Positions 46,824 through 58,847 are shown, numbered from the stretch's first letter. The stretch is 64,000 bases of DNA from Alligator mississippiensis (GCF_030867095.1 NC_081830.1:35757832-35821831); one strand, 5' to 3'. Notes: generated by a model from the sequence alone, not told the origin. Numbers and translations: made by a program.

Positions 46824-47780
46824 TTACAGGGACATCTTCCTTGATATTAGCCTTCTCAAGGCCTGCTTTACCTCCTTATTCCTCAGGCTATAGATTAAAG
46901 GGTTCATCATTGGTGACATCACAGAGTAGAAAAGAGAAAGCAATTTGTTGGAATTGTGGGAATGGCTGGATTTGGGCATCAGATAAGTCACTATGGCAGG
47001 AACATAAAATAAAGTGACCACAAGGAGGTGGGAGAAGCAGGTGGAAAAGGTTTTTCTCCGGCCTTCAGCAGAAGGCATGTTGAAGATGGTATGGAGGATC
47101 CAGGCATAGGACACGAGTATAAGTAAGAAAGGCACCATAATGAAGACAACAGCAACGATATAGATATAAATTTCATTCCTGAAAGTATCCACACAGGCCA
47201 ACTTCAGCACTGGGAGCAGGTCACAGAAAAAGTGGTTTATGATATTGGGGCCACAGAAAGGTAGAGTGAATATGAAAGTCGTCTGCCATACATTCACCAA
47301 CACCCCCATGAGCCAGCATGCACCTGATAGCTGGAAGCAGACAATCTGGTTTACCATGGTTGTGTACCTGAGAGGATGACAAACAGCCACATAACGGTCA
47401 TATGCCATAGCAGCCAGCAGGCAACATTCTGTGATCCCCATTAGGCCAAAAAAGTACATCTGCATGGCACAACCCACAAAAGAGATGCTCTTGTCATGTG
47501 CAAAGGAGTCCACCAGGAACTTTGGAATGGTGGAAGAGGTGTAAGCGATTTCCAGAAAGGACAAGTTCCTCAGGAAGAAGTACATGGGGGAGTGAAGGGC
47601 TGGGTCAACTACACTGATCATGATGATGAGGAGGTTTCCCACCAATGTGGAAATGTACATAAGCAACACCAGAAAGAAAAGGACAATTTGGATCTCCAAG
47701 ACATTGGAGAAAGGCTCGAAGAAGAAGTGGGTCACAGTCGTGTGATTCCCACTTGCCACTGCTCCCCTTGCAATCCCCAT
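46824..47780 (-). CDS. Olfactory receptor, class II, family-10-like (gene B)
   Basis: Intact 318-residue seven-transmembrane odorant receptor, tandem copy of gene A about 20 kb away and on the same strand. All OR marks are kept: NHT glycosylation site at 12-14, PMYFFLRN, MAYDRYVAVCHPLRY, SYAWIL, the RKTFSTCFSHL stretch and PMMNPLIYSLRN. The protein differs from A at 21 positions, and 11 of these fall in residues 144-209 (second intracellular loop end, TM4, second extracellular loop, TM5), where ligand contacts lie in this family. The start is chosen as in A because tttttccag directly precedes the ATG; the Met 23 codons upstream lies in the intron. The last Lys of A is absent. The coding exon is whole, but the donor of the putative first exon has changed (see 48823-48935). 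Confidence 0.94.
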   Translation of the reverse strand: MGIARGAVASGNHTTVTHFFFEPFSNVLEIQIVLFFLVLLMYISTLVGNLLIIMISVVDPALHSPMYFFLRNLSFLEIAYTSSTIPKFLVDSFAHDKSISFVGCAMQMYFFGLMGITECCLLAAMAYDRYVAVCHPLRYTTMVNQIVCFQLSGACWLMGVLVNVWQTTFIFTLPFCGPNIINHFFCDLLPVLKLACVDTFRNEIYIYIVAVVFIMVPFLLILVSYAWILHTIFNMPSAEGRRKTFSTCFSHLLVVTLFYVPAIVTYLMPKSSHSHNSNKLLSLFYSVMSPMMNPLIYSLRNKEVKQALRRLISRKMSL

Positions 47781-48822
47781 CTGGAAAAACAAGAAAGTCA
47801 TGCTTTTTATTGTTAATCTGGATAAATAAGGGGAAAAGAAAAAATGCATCTATGGCGCTACTATCTATCACTCTGGGCCTGTTTTTGCACATAATTTTAA
47901 CTATTATCATTTATGTATAGCTGTGTTTTTTTAAGTCCAGGTTATATTTTGTATGGGTTTATAATTAGGGGTGCACTGAATACTAACAGAAACTACAATG
48001 ATGTATTGCTCTTCAAGAAAATCAGAAACAAGCCATTCACACCCACTGCACCCAAAGCACAATCCCTGCTTAGCCTCTCCCAAAAAGCTTTAAAAACAAT
48101 ATATTCAAAGAAGGACGCATGTTAGGCAGGATTACAGCAGCAGTTTCTCTTCAGTAAACACTTCCATTTCAACACCACAGGAAATTATGATCCCATACTG
48201 CAGTTTAATATGTGTTATCTTCCTCCATATTATCCACCTTTAATTCAGTGACATTTATTTGTCCATAAATAAATGTTTGCAAATTTTCATGTATTACACT
48301 GAAAGCATGACCAAGTGTGCGAATTTAAGATATCCATTTATTTTCATTATTTTGTATGCATGAATGCCTCCATCAGTCCATGCATCCACCCATCTGTCTA
48401 TCTATTGTTTTCCTACAGCATTCATGAAAGTAGTTTGTAAACACAGCTCATTCCTTTTTTTGGTCACAGAACTAACCTAAATTCAGTGGACACTGTTATA
48501 TAGTTCCCATATATAATACTGAAGAGCTCACCTCTTCATGGTAAGTGATGGTCTTAGTCCACAGAAATCACATTCTAAAACAAACAAAATAACACTCACC
48601 AGGATGCCAACTCTTCTTCTTTAGCTTGCACCATTTGCAATCATCTTTACCAGTGTAAAATATTTTTACAATCAATTTCTCTATATTTTTACAATCAATT
48701 TCTGTAGCTCAGATGGAATTGGCTGCACACGTTGGACTACAGTGCAACAATAACATTTAGAAAAAAAAACTAGATTACATATTGAAACATATAATCTTGG
48801 ACATTCATGTTTTAAAACTTAT
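47781..48822 (-). other. Inferred 5'UTR intron of OR gene B
   Basis: The acceptor tttttccag|ATG is identical to that of gene A. The matching donor position reads CACAG|ATAAGT, so the intron as drawn would begin with AT rather than GT. If that donor is dead, another upstream exon or donor must serve gene B. Confidence 0.4.
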
Positions 48823-48935
48823 CTGTGCCTCAGAGAAGATTGCACTGAGTGATTAAAGAGGCCACACCTTGAATTATGAGTATATTACTTCTTTTGTATC
48901 TCCACTGGGACTGGTTCTCTCATGTATTAGAGTTT
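48823..48935 (-). other. Counterpart of the untranslated first exon, OR gene B
   Basis: Conserved with 28586-28700. It keeps the candidate EBF-like site (48901-48910), but the splice donor GT is AT here. Confidence 0.45.
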
Positions 48936-49227
48936 TGAAAACTAGATAAGGATTTTTTTTTTTGCCCTTGATTTCTCTGTCTCCATCACCATCTCTCTTT
49001 CTCTGTCTCTTGTTTCATTGGTTTTGGTACCATAGGCCTTAATATTCAGATTATTTTCCAAGCAGAGTTTTAAGCAGGGATAATTAAGAAGTTCTACTTA
49101 AAGTTTTTTTCAGTAGGAATTTTTTGTTTAATGAAGCCAAACTGCTGAGAGAAAGCCCTTGCTTTGAAAAGGAGAAAGAAGCAAAAACAAAAAGTTCTGG
49201 TAAAAATATTGCAGTTCTCTGACACAA

Positions 49228-50190
49228 ATGCGGGGCTTTATCTGTGCCTGTGTCTATGCTGGGACTGACCAATGAGGTGCTGTGCCTGGGCAGGAAAGCT
49301 GGAAGCTGTGCCCGTGCTGCTATCCCTTCTTTTTACTTCTGTACCCACCCTCCCATTCCCCTTCTGCAAGGCTGTGGTGTAGGCACACTTTTTGACTGGT
49401 GAGGAACTGCATTGGACAGCGCAGCTAGAAGCTGTGCTTGCACTACTGCTGCACTGCTCTGTCCTCCCACTTCCCCCAGCTGCCCCCTACCCCCCAACTT
49501 CCTCCCAAAGACTGAACTGAAGCACAGCTTCCTGCTAAAGAGGAAGCCTAGAAGAGATAGTAATGGGAGCAACACTGGAGAAACCTTTAGATCCCTGGTC
49601 CCAGCACAGCTTCCCTTTGGCTGGAAGCTGTGCTCACACTGCAGCTCAGGAATGGGAGGGCTGGGAGAAGCAGCAGTAGCGCAGGTGCAGCTCCCAGCCA
49701 GAAACCAACTGCACTAAAGTCAGGGAGCTAGAAGCTTTCTTTCTGTTGCCAGTGCTTGTTCCCCCATCGCAGCTCTAGTCTGTCACAGGCTCCTTTTGGT
49801 TAGATACTGAGTTCACACCAGAGTTAGGGAGCTGAGAGAAGCAGCAGTAATGCAGGTGCAGCTCCTAGCTGCATGGCTCCAGTGAAGGTTAAGGGAAAGC
49901 CCCCCTCCCCGCTACTGGTAAAGCATTGCAGAAACTATCTGGATCACAGTCAGATTATTTTGGACCACAATCCAAAAGACACCGCCAGCTGCTGCTCTGT
50001 GGGTAAGACTTAACCTTATCCTTACAGATCTTAGTTCATCTAAATAGTTTGGCTACATCTAATGGAGTAACCAGGGCCTAACCTATATGGAGAGGCAAAG
50101 TGAGGTTCCTATCCTGCAGCCTGATTAACTGGACTAGCTGAACCCAAATGAGGGCCAGCTGAGCTGTAACCCCCTCCCACTGATTGGTCT
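49228..50190 (+). repeat. hAT-like interspersed repeat, second copy
   Basis: Direct repeat of 43410-44335, with matching stretches such as ggggctttatctgtg, gctggaagctgtg and gagtaaccagggcctaacct. It begins exactly where similarity between blocks A and B stops, so it inserted at, or defines, the block edge. Confidence 0.6.
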
Positions 50191-50248
50191 TAGCCTCTGG
50201 CCTGGTAACTTCTCTGGTTTCTGCCCTTGAATCTCTGATTAACCAGTG

Positions 50249-50328
50249 ATCCTGGTTTTCTCTGATAAAAGACAAACAAACCCATTTTTAAAAAAATGTG
50301 GATTTTTTTAATCAGAGAAAACCAGGAT
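50249..50328. repeat. Perfect 18-bp hairpin
   Basis: atcctggttttctctgat (50249-50266) is exactly reversed at 50311-50328 with a 44-base AT-rich loop. It may be the remains of a small foldback element. Confidence 0.85.
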
Positions 50329-50329
50329 T

Positions 50330-52502
50330 CCTGCTGATCATGCATGCAGCCCCTTGGACTTTGGTTTGACCTCACTTGCTTCCTGACCCCTGATTTTGGT
50401 TAGTCCCGTGGCTTGCTATTTGCCTCTTTGCTTGTGAGCCCCACCCTTGCAATCCCTTATCCCACTCCTGGATCTATCCATTAGGCTGGGTACTCCAGCA
50501 GACTGTGACAGGAACCACCTCTGGAGATCCTATTGCTATTCCTAAAATGGGAGATGGGTGCTGGTAGCCAGTGGAAATAAGATCACTCCTGACTCTAGTC
50601 ACATGAGTCAGGATTGGCTATCAGCTAGACTTCAGTGATGTTATAAGATATGTTTACCTGCTGCTTCTATTAGAGCAGAGAATAGGATGGGGGTTTTGGG
50701 GGCTGGTTTGTTTGTTTTTTTAATCTTAAAAACCTCTAGAAAGTCCCCTGAGACAGATAACATGGCCAGTTTTGATTATCTTGGCCTAATCTTCAAGGAC
50801 CCTTGAATTTAGCCCAAGCCTGAATCCTTATCTTAGACAAGCAGCAACAACACAGAGCCATAAGAGCCTGCAATTGTTTGAATTTGGGGCTCTCGGACTT
50901 CTGAGTATAGCACATTAAGCACTACATTACATATCAGCCGCTAACCAAGCTGATCTCCATGGCTTCTTTTGAAGAGAAGGGGCCCTGGGCCTTATTTGGG
51001 GCCTTTATCTCTAGTGATACATAAACATTTCCGTATCAATCCATTACTTCTAATGACCATTTTAGTGGCTCAGTTTCAAAAGGAGTGCTAGAGAAAAGAA
51101 TGAATCGTGTATATAACCTGTGGTGTGGTGCTTACAGCACTAGGCTGGCAGATCAAAGGCAGCCAAGTGCAATCCCACTGTGTGCACTGTGCAGGATCTT
51201 AGTACCCAGGAGCTTAAATCTTCCCAGATGATTGAATTAGCCACAGAGCCATTGTGGGAGGAGGCAGAAGGGATGCTTGCTCAATTTGTTCAGCTTCTGA
51301 ACCTAATTTCACTAGTTACTGGGCTTGAACAACTCCATTTCTGGGTATCTAAGGCAGCCAAGTGTCTACAAGGGAAGCATATAAAGGTCTCTTACTGTGC
51401 ACGCCCAGTCTGGATGAATACATGCTCATGCATAAGTTGCATTTTTGGCACTTAGATAGCCAGGAAGGGAACAGAATGTCACCCTCAGTGTAGCACAAAT
51501 AATTGGTATTATATTCATATTTTTCAAATCCCAGATTTCTTGATTGGTGGCTGTAAATGATCATATTTGTCAATCCGTTTTCTTGTATTTCCAAATAAGT
51601 ATTCACAACAAAGATGATTTCTATTATTATTAAAATGATGATTAATTCTCTCTCACACAGAATAATTTCATGTCACTGGGGGAAAAAAAAACCCTCTTCT
51701 CAATGCATGCTTTATTTGTTGGTTTCTTAGTTGTATTAGAAGGGTTCTGAAATGGGGTGTCCACTGTCCACAAGGTCCATGATAGACGGGACTTTACTAA
51801 AATGCTGACTTTTGTTTTGTATGGATTTCATGTATATGAAGATGTGGGTGTCATAAAAAAATGTTTGCAGCAGTAATGTTTCCAAGCACTTGGGATATTC
51901 AGTTTCTCTAGGAGATGGCATATATGGAGATGAACCTAGCAAGAAGGTGCTGAGGAAAGAAACACAGCTAGGAGGGTATCAGTCCATTTTAAGTGACACT
52001 ATAGCCAGAATATCTGCAGCAGTGCATCTAGTTACAGAGAAAAAATAAAAGATTAGGCAGCCACTTGCCCTTTAACTTTTTTATGAAGCAAGGTGCACTT
52101 ACACCATCTGAGGATCTTGTCCAGATGATGTTAGTAGAGAAACATACATTTATGTCAGATGCAGATAAGATTAAATGGTTGTCTTGCTTTTCTGTATTAT
52201 AGAGTATACAGCAAAGGTAATTTGGGAGGGATTTCAACAATTGTAGTGGGACTTCAGAATCAGCTACAGTATTTCAATGTATATTCATCAGATGTCTACC
52301 ATCTTAAAATGACTAAATTATAAACATCTTCACCATGCTCCACCACCACAACAAATTAAGAAGATATGATTTGTTTGTTGTTTTTTTTAAAGGAAGTTAC
52401 CAAGGCTATAGTACTCAGACCAGAAAATATATCTTCCCCCTTGCACTTAAATTAAGAAAATGCATATTTATTTTATCTGATTACACATGTACAACAGTTT
52501 AC
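50330..52502. other. Intergenic DNA, no gene seen
   Basis: No gene is recognised. Open frames are short. The last part is the 3' side of the OR pseudogene on the minus strand. Confidence 0.5.
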
Positions 52503-53405
52503 CTACAGCATTTTCAGGGACTTGTTCAACATGTTGTTTCTCAGACTGTACACCAGGGTATTAACCATCAGAGTCAAGAAAGTATAAGGGAGAGAGAACA
52601 CTTTGCTGAGGCTGCTCTGTGTTTGGGATTTTGGAAACACAGAGACAAAAATCAAAGTCCCATAGAACTGGATCACCGCAGTGAGGTGAGAAGAGCAAAT
52701 AGAAAATGCCTTTTGCCTCCCAGTGGTGGAAAGGATTCTCAGGATAGTGGAGATAATGAATATGTAAGAAGTTAAAGTAAAAAGAAATGGGAGCAGTGTG
52801 AAAATGCTGGCTACAGTGAGAGTTATAAGTTTTGTCAGATGGGTCACTGCACGAGAGTTTTATGATTATGGAAGAGTCATATAAAAATGATCAAGTTCAT
52901 TTGGACCACAGAAGGATAACTGTGATCCTGGCACTACTGTGATAGTACTACCCAAGAATCCACTTACCAGGAAAGAGCTGCTAGGAAAAAGCAAAACTTG
53001 TCCTTCATAAGGGTCAGATAATGCAGTGGCTTACAGATTGCCAAGTACCTATCATAACATATCACAGTTAAGAGAGTGCATTTAGCCCCTGCCAGGAAGG
53101 CATATACATAATATTGTCCAAAGCAGCATCTAATGGCAGTCACCAGACTGGCCAGCATCCTGAGGAGGATGGTGGAGCTGTAACAGGTCTCCATGCAGGA
53201 CAAGTTCCTTAGGAAAAAGTACATAGGGGTACAGGTGCTGCTCAGCCACAACCACTGCAACAATGAGGATGTTTCCAGCCATGGTCATAATGTAGATCAC
53301 TGGAAAGAGCAAGGAGAGAGGAATGTTCAGTGCAGGATGATTCCCAAATCCAAGGAGGATGAATTCTGTTATGGATGTTTGATTTCCCCAATTTGCCTCT
53401 ACCAT
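52503..53405 (-). pseudogene. Olfactory receptor pseudogene, class II
   Basis: Almost the full length of an OR can be followed: MVEANWGNQTSITEFILLGF, TM1 with the AGNILIV box, LRNLSCMETCYSS, the CYDRYLAICKPLHY box, SGFLGSTITVVPGSQL, SYIFIISTIL, KAFSICSSHL, and VNTLVYSLRNNM in place of the usual PMINPLIYSLRN. It is broken. Two bases are missing before the PMYFFL box at about 53222. A further frame change lies at the end of TM4 (about 52965). Two TAA stops lie in the second extracellular loop, near 52860. It is a different subfamily from genes A and B (YDRYLAICKPLHY and METCYSS suggest the OR6/OR11 side). Confidence 0.92.
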
Positions 53406-54287
53406 ACTGTTTACCTAGGCGTAGGGGGTGGGGAAGAAAAAAACCTGTCCACTAAAGTCTGAAGAAGACACAGTCTGTATTTCAATGCAGCAGAAGTACT
53501 CTAGACTTAAATGTGTAAAAGATCGCAAGAGATTTTGAGCACCTGGTTCCCATGAAAAATCAATGAGACTGCTTACATTTATGCTAAACTGTAGACATTT
53601 GAAATATTTGACTCATTTTAAAGCACTCTCTAAGTTAAAACTTGCACAAGAGAAAACATTAAAGCTTTATCTGGAAGACATTAATAAAATGCAATCATTG
53701 GCCACATTCAGCATTTACCATGGCTTACTAAAGCCAGTGGGCCAACTTCCAGCTCACAGATATTGCTGTTGAAATCAGTGGACCAAATCAGGTGTCACTT
53801 GCAAGCACTGAATGAATATACATAGAACATATCTCCCACCATATTTTTTTTTTTTTGCATGGCTCTTGCGTTTAATTGAATAGATCATCATCTGTTCTAA
53901 ATTGCACTTTTAAAACAGTTGTTGCTTTGTTCTCTTCCTTCCAGTCAGTAAATATTTATTCAAAAAACCACAACCTCAATTTAGAATTTTTTTTATCATT
54001 TTTTGAGCGATCTCATTATTTTTTAAAAAATTGACTACAGATAGTGAATCCTTCATTCAAGGATAGGGAAAGATAATTTAGTCTAGTATTTTCAATGATT
54101 GGCAGGTATTGGCAACCTACAGACCTTGAGAAGGATCCAGACAATGAAGTATATTTATTAGGAATTCAAAGCCTGATATCAGGGGTGATGTTTTGGCAGG
54201 GGGCTTCCTTGGAGATGGGGCAGGATTCAAACAGAGCAGGTAGCAACTAGCAGCAACAAAAATAAATATGCATAAAACCCATATGTA
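53406..54287. other. Intergenic DNA, no gene seen
   Basis: Upstream side of the OR pseudogene. No feature is recognised apart from a short poly-T run near 53846. Confidence 0.5.
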
Positions 54288-56165
54288 ACATAGTTTCACA
54301 GTTGGTAGGGTCAGAAGGGACCTAAGCAGATCATCAAGTCTGACCCCCTGCCATGGGCAGGAAAGGATGCTGGGGTCACACGACCCTGGCTAGGTGATTA
54401 TCTAGCCTCTGTCTGAAGACCCCCACCAGGGTAGGGGTGAGCACCACTTCCCTTGGAAGTTGGTTCCAGATCCTAGCCATCCTGACTGTGAAGTAGTGCC
54501 TCCTGATGTCTAGCCTGAATCTACTCTCCATCAACTTACAGCCGTTGTTCCTTGTTACTCCCGGTAGTGCTCAGGAGAACAAGGACTCTCCCATTGCCTG
54601 CTGGTCCCCGTTGGCAAGTTTATAGGTGGCCACCAAGTCCCCTCTTATGCTTCTCTTGTGAAGGCTGAACAGGTTCAGGTCCCATAGCCTCCCTTCATAG
54701 GGCCTGCCCTGCTGCCCCCTGATCATGTGAGTGGCCCTCCTCTGGACCCTCTCATTGCTGTCCACATCCCTCCTGAAGTGCGGCATCCAAAACTAGATGC
54801 AGTACTCTAACTGTGGCCTGACCAGTGTCACATAGAGGGGGAGGATCACCTCCTTGGTCCTGCTCGTGATGCATCTGTGGATGCATGACATGGTGTGGTT
54901 AGCTTTTCTGACCACATCCCCACATTGGCAGCACATGTCCATCTTGGAATCAGTAGTGATCCTTTTCTACCCCTGTGCTGACAAGAAGGGAGTTCCCCAG
55001 CCTGTAGGTATGCTGCTGGTTCTTCCTCCCCAGGTGCAACACCTTGCACTTGTCTGTATTAAAAGCCATCGCATTCTCATCCACCCCCCTCTGTAACCTG
55101 TCCAAGTCTAGTTGTAGCCTGTCCCTCTCTTCTAGTGTGCCCACTTCTCCCCACATCTTAGTGTCATCTGCAAACTTAAGCAAGGTGCTTTTCACCCCAT
55201 CATCCAAGTTGCCGATGAAGATGTTGAACAGTGCGGGCCCAAGGACTGAGCCTTGGGGAACCCCAATGCCCACATCCCTCCAGGTCGGAAATGACCTGTC
55301 CACCACCATTCTCTGGGTGCAGCCCTGCAGCCAATTAACAACCCATCTGACTGTGTAGGCGTCGACACCACAGTTGCCTAATTTTTTAATGAGGATAGGA
55401 TGAGAGACAGCGTCAAAGGTCTTCCTAAAGTCCAGAAAGACTATGTCCACCGCAACAGCTGCATCCAGGGCTTTTGTGACCTGGTCAAAGAAGGCAACCA
55501 GGTTGGTCTGACAGGACCTGCTTCTAATGAACGCAGGCTGATTGCCCCTAAGCATAACCTTCCCTGTTGGTCCTTTGCAGATGTGCTCCTGGATAATTTT
55601 CTCAAAGAGGTTCCCCAGGACCGAGGTAAGAATAACGGGCCTATAATTTCCTGGGTCCTCTTTCCTTCCTTTTTTGAAAATGAGGACCACATTGGCCCTT
55701 TTCAAGTCCTCTGGAACCTTGCCAGATCACCACGAGTGTTCATAAACCTGTACCTGGGGTCCCGCAATGACCTCTGCCAATTCCCGCAGCACTCTGGGGT
55801 GGAGATCGTCAGGACCTGCTGATCTGAACACGTCTAGACCCACCAGAAGTTCCCTGACTAGGTCCTCACTGACCCTGGGCCTGGCAGCGCCTCCCCTGGG
55901 TCTGTATGGAATCCCAGTTTGGGGGGTGTCCCAGCCCCTGCTCAGAAAAATGGAAATGAAGAATCTATTAAAGAGATTAGCTTTGTCGTCTGGTGCTACC
56001 ACCAGATTACCAAGCATGTCCTGCAGAGGACCCACATTACTTGGTACCTTCTTTTTACCCACTATGTATTTAAAAAAGGACTTCTTGTTATCTTTGATCT
56101 GGGTTGCTAGTCCCAGTTCCATCTCCACCTTAGCCTTCCTAACAGCCCTGCTACAGTCTTGAGCA
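54288..56165 (-). mobile_element. CR1 LINE, 5'-truncated, with reverse transcriptase
   Basis: The largest CR1 in the window (about 1.9 kb). Reading the minus strand: the linker before RT (KKSFFKYIVGKKK, then SAGPDDLHPRVLREL), the RT core (VVLIFKKGRKEDPGNYRPV, FLDFRKTFDAVSHPIL, GVPQGSVLGPALFN, LKFADDTKMWG) and the C-terminal end (PHFRRDVDSNERVQRRATHM). The FADD catalytic box is intact. The endonuclease is missing. The frame is broken near 55715 and again between about 54950 and 54790. The 3' tail lies at 54288-54330. Confidence 0.95.
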
Positions 56166-58847
56166 ATGGAGTGCAGTCTGTACTTTTAAGAGGGATCGGG
56201 GAGCCCTGTTTTGAGAATCCAACTGTGGGGCTTTTGGATAGAGAGGGAGCATCCCACTAGGAATGTTATAAAGTTCCCAGAAAAGCAAGCACGGAGAGAA
56301 TGAAGCAAGCTGTGGATGCAACTGTTTGGTACAAGAAAGGGACCATGCTACTGTGCTAGGAGCTGGACCCAAGAATCCCATTCTCAAGTGCCCAGGACAG
56401 AGCAGGAGGGTTTGGTTTGGTTTGGTTTGTTAATCTATTGCCTGATATGTGACCTAAACACTGAGTCGCCTGAGAGGACTGTCTAAGGAGTTCAGCAGAG
56501 AGCAAAAGCCTGTCTGCAGAGGCCAGCAGGCTAGGTAACTCACTTACATCAAGATATAAGAAAGGATTAGAAGGAATGGGATAATTAAGGATTAAATTCT
56601 GTAGCCCAGGCTGAGCAAACAAAGGGCTTTGGCACAGATAACCTGTATAACGTTAGAAATCTGTGGAATGCTTTGATGTCATACAATTATGGCCTTATAA
56701 CACAGTCTCCGGTGCAGGCTTCGTGTTTTTTCAGACCTTCAGGACTGTGATTTGCCTCTAGAGAGGAGTGGGCAGGAGTGTCAGAACTGTACTCCTCCCC
56801 TGGGATGGCAAGTAGCTGGGGGATCTTCTCTCTTTCCACATCCAGCAGGAGCCCAGTCAGAGTGGAGGTTGGGAGGGGAAAAATCTTGAAAAACTGTTTA
56901 AAGTGAGGCAGGGAAGGTGTGTTTGTGTGGAGAAGGGGTGAGGAATGAAGAGAGAGTTGTAAAAAAAGGGTGAAAATCTTGCATGAGTCTCAGTGAATTG
57001 GGATTTGTTCAGAGCAGGGAGTGGGGTTAAGGGCAACAGTGGTTGTCCTAGCTTCAGGGGAAGGGAGGAGGGGGTGGGGTCCGTCCTGCCCTGAGTGCTG
57101 AGATCCCAGGGCCAGGAAAAGCATGCTTTTCTAGCACCAAGGTCTTGCAACTGGTAAGCCACTTTCGGCGCCCAGCAACCCTGTCAGTTAAAGCCTGAGC
57201 ACAATGCCTGGTTGAAGCTGCTTATGGTTCTGTGCTACCATAAGCAAAGGGAGAAATTTGGGGGGGGCTGAGCCCTGACTGGCCCCCGCTCCTCCCTCCC
57301 ACAGGGCTGTTGCAGGGCTGGTACATGCTGGTGCTGTGCACAATAAGCAGCGCCGGGTGCTGCGGGATGGCGACACTGTGGTGCTGCTGCTAGTGCTGGC
57401 CACCAGGAAGAGTTTTGTGGGGGCTAAGCCCTGTTAGCCCCCAGCCTTCTGCCGCCTATGGCTAGGAATGAAACTGATGTGGCAGCTCCAAACCTAGATC
57501 ATCAGCCAGAGCACAGAGCTGAGAGCCCCAAAGAAGCTGCTTCCCACAGGTCCTGTGCTGCAGCTGACATTTAGCTTCCTGCAGCCAGTCCATGCAGCTG
57601 GGGGAAGCAGGTTTCCCTGGTTCCATGGTCTTTCTACAATTAAGCTCAGAGAAGTTGCTCTCAGTGGGAAGAGGGCTGGGTGGATAGGGAATGACTAGGG
57701 TTTTGGAGGGTAAGAAGGGGTACAGCGGCTAGGAGCTGTGGATCCTGGGATGCTAAAGGAGTAAAAGTAAAGCATTTGACCTCCCCTGACCATTCCAAGA
57801 GGACTGATCATGGTTTCACACCCCTAAACTAATTATTGCTTTCGTTTTAAATGGCTGTATGATGTTTTTAAGGTAATTTGTGCCAAGGCCCAAAGTGTAA
57901 CTTTTGAATAAGTCTAGATGATTTACTAAAAAGGTAGATGAGTAAAGCATAAGCATGGTGATACTATCAATGATGCAAGCACACATGTTCTCTTTATAAG
58001 TATACTCAGAAGGTGAGGTGTCTACAGAGAGGAAATCTTTGTGTCCATGCTCCAAAAAAAGAAGGACAGGGCAGTACAAGAGACACTGGGGCTGCTCTGA
58101 GCAATCGCAGAAGGGAACATCTTTGACAAGAAGGTTACTCACCCTCACAAATAGCTGCACTCCCAGAACAAGGGGCTTTCCCAAAGACAGCTCTCTCAGC
58201 ATGCTGTGAGCTGCATAAAATACCTGCACACATACACTTCAAGCCTCACAAAAACATGTAAGCCACTCTGACCTATAATAAGGACCTCATTGCACTGGCC
58301 AGGGCTTTGGAATAAGCAAGAATTCCAAAGCTCCTACTATAGCACTCCTTGAATCATGACATAAACTGCCCATGCAGGTTGCTTAGCTGACTTGTGTCAT
58401 CCACTGCCCAGATGACAGAGCCATTGGGCACTGCTGGGGATAAATGCTGGGCTGCCAATTGCCTGGCACAGAAGAAACCTAGGGGAGAGAGGATGCAGGT
58501 AATCCATGTACAAACTGCTGCTCCAATCTCCCTTTCACATCTCCATAGGCACACCAAGATCAACAAACCACACCTTGGATTATAGTGGAGAAAGTCCGTC
58601 TCATTCTCTCCTAGAGCACATCAAAGATGGTTTCATCCTCATGGTCAAAGATTACCACTGGGTATATGCCCTAGAGTTGTCTGAGGGGTGTTGGGGAGAG
58701 GGTCACATCCTCTGAGACTAGACGCAAAACATCATTGTCACCTGGGACAGAGGGAGGGTTGCTCTTCTGGGGCTTGTACAGGTCCCACAAGTCCTGTTTC
58801 TGGAGTCGTTCCTTACCCTGACAGGAATCCTAGAGAAGGGTCATAAG
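56166..58847. other. Intergenic DNA, no gene seen
   Basis: There is a (tttgg)n stretch near 56405-56430. Positions 57200-57440 are GC-rich and carry gctgggg/ccccagc-type palindromic pieces that hint at an old foldback element. I see no coding feature. Confidence 0.45.

Larger units (their letters stand above)
31340..49226. repeat. Segmental duplication, block B (contains OR gene B and the endogenous retrovirus)
   Basis: Direct copy of block A, expanded by insertions: a Penelope tail (31484-31540), the provirus (31584-38208 with its target duplications), the 2.7-kb stretch 38870-41590 and the 43410-45150 stretch. The right limit is where a hAT-like repeat begins at 49228, beyond which similarity to A stops. 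Confidence 0.88.
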
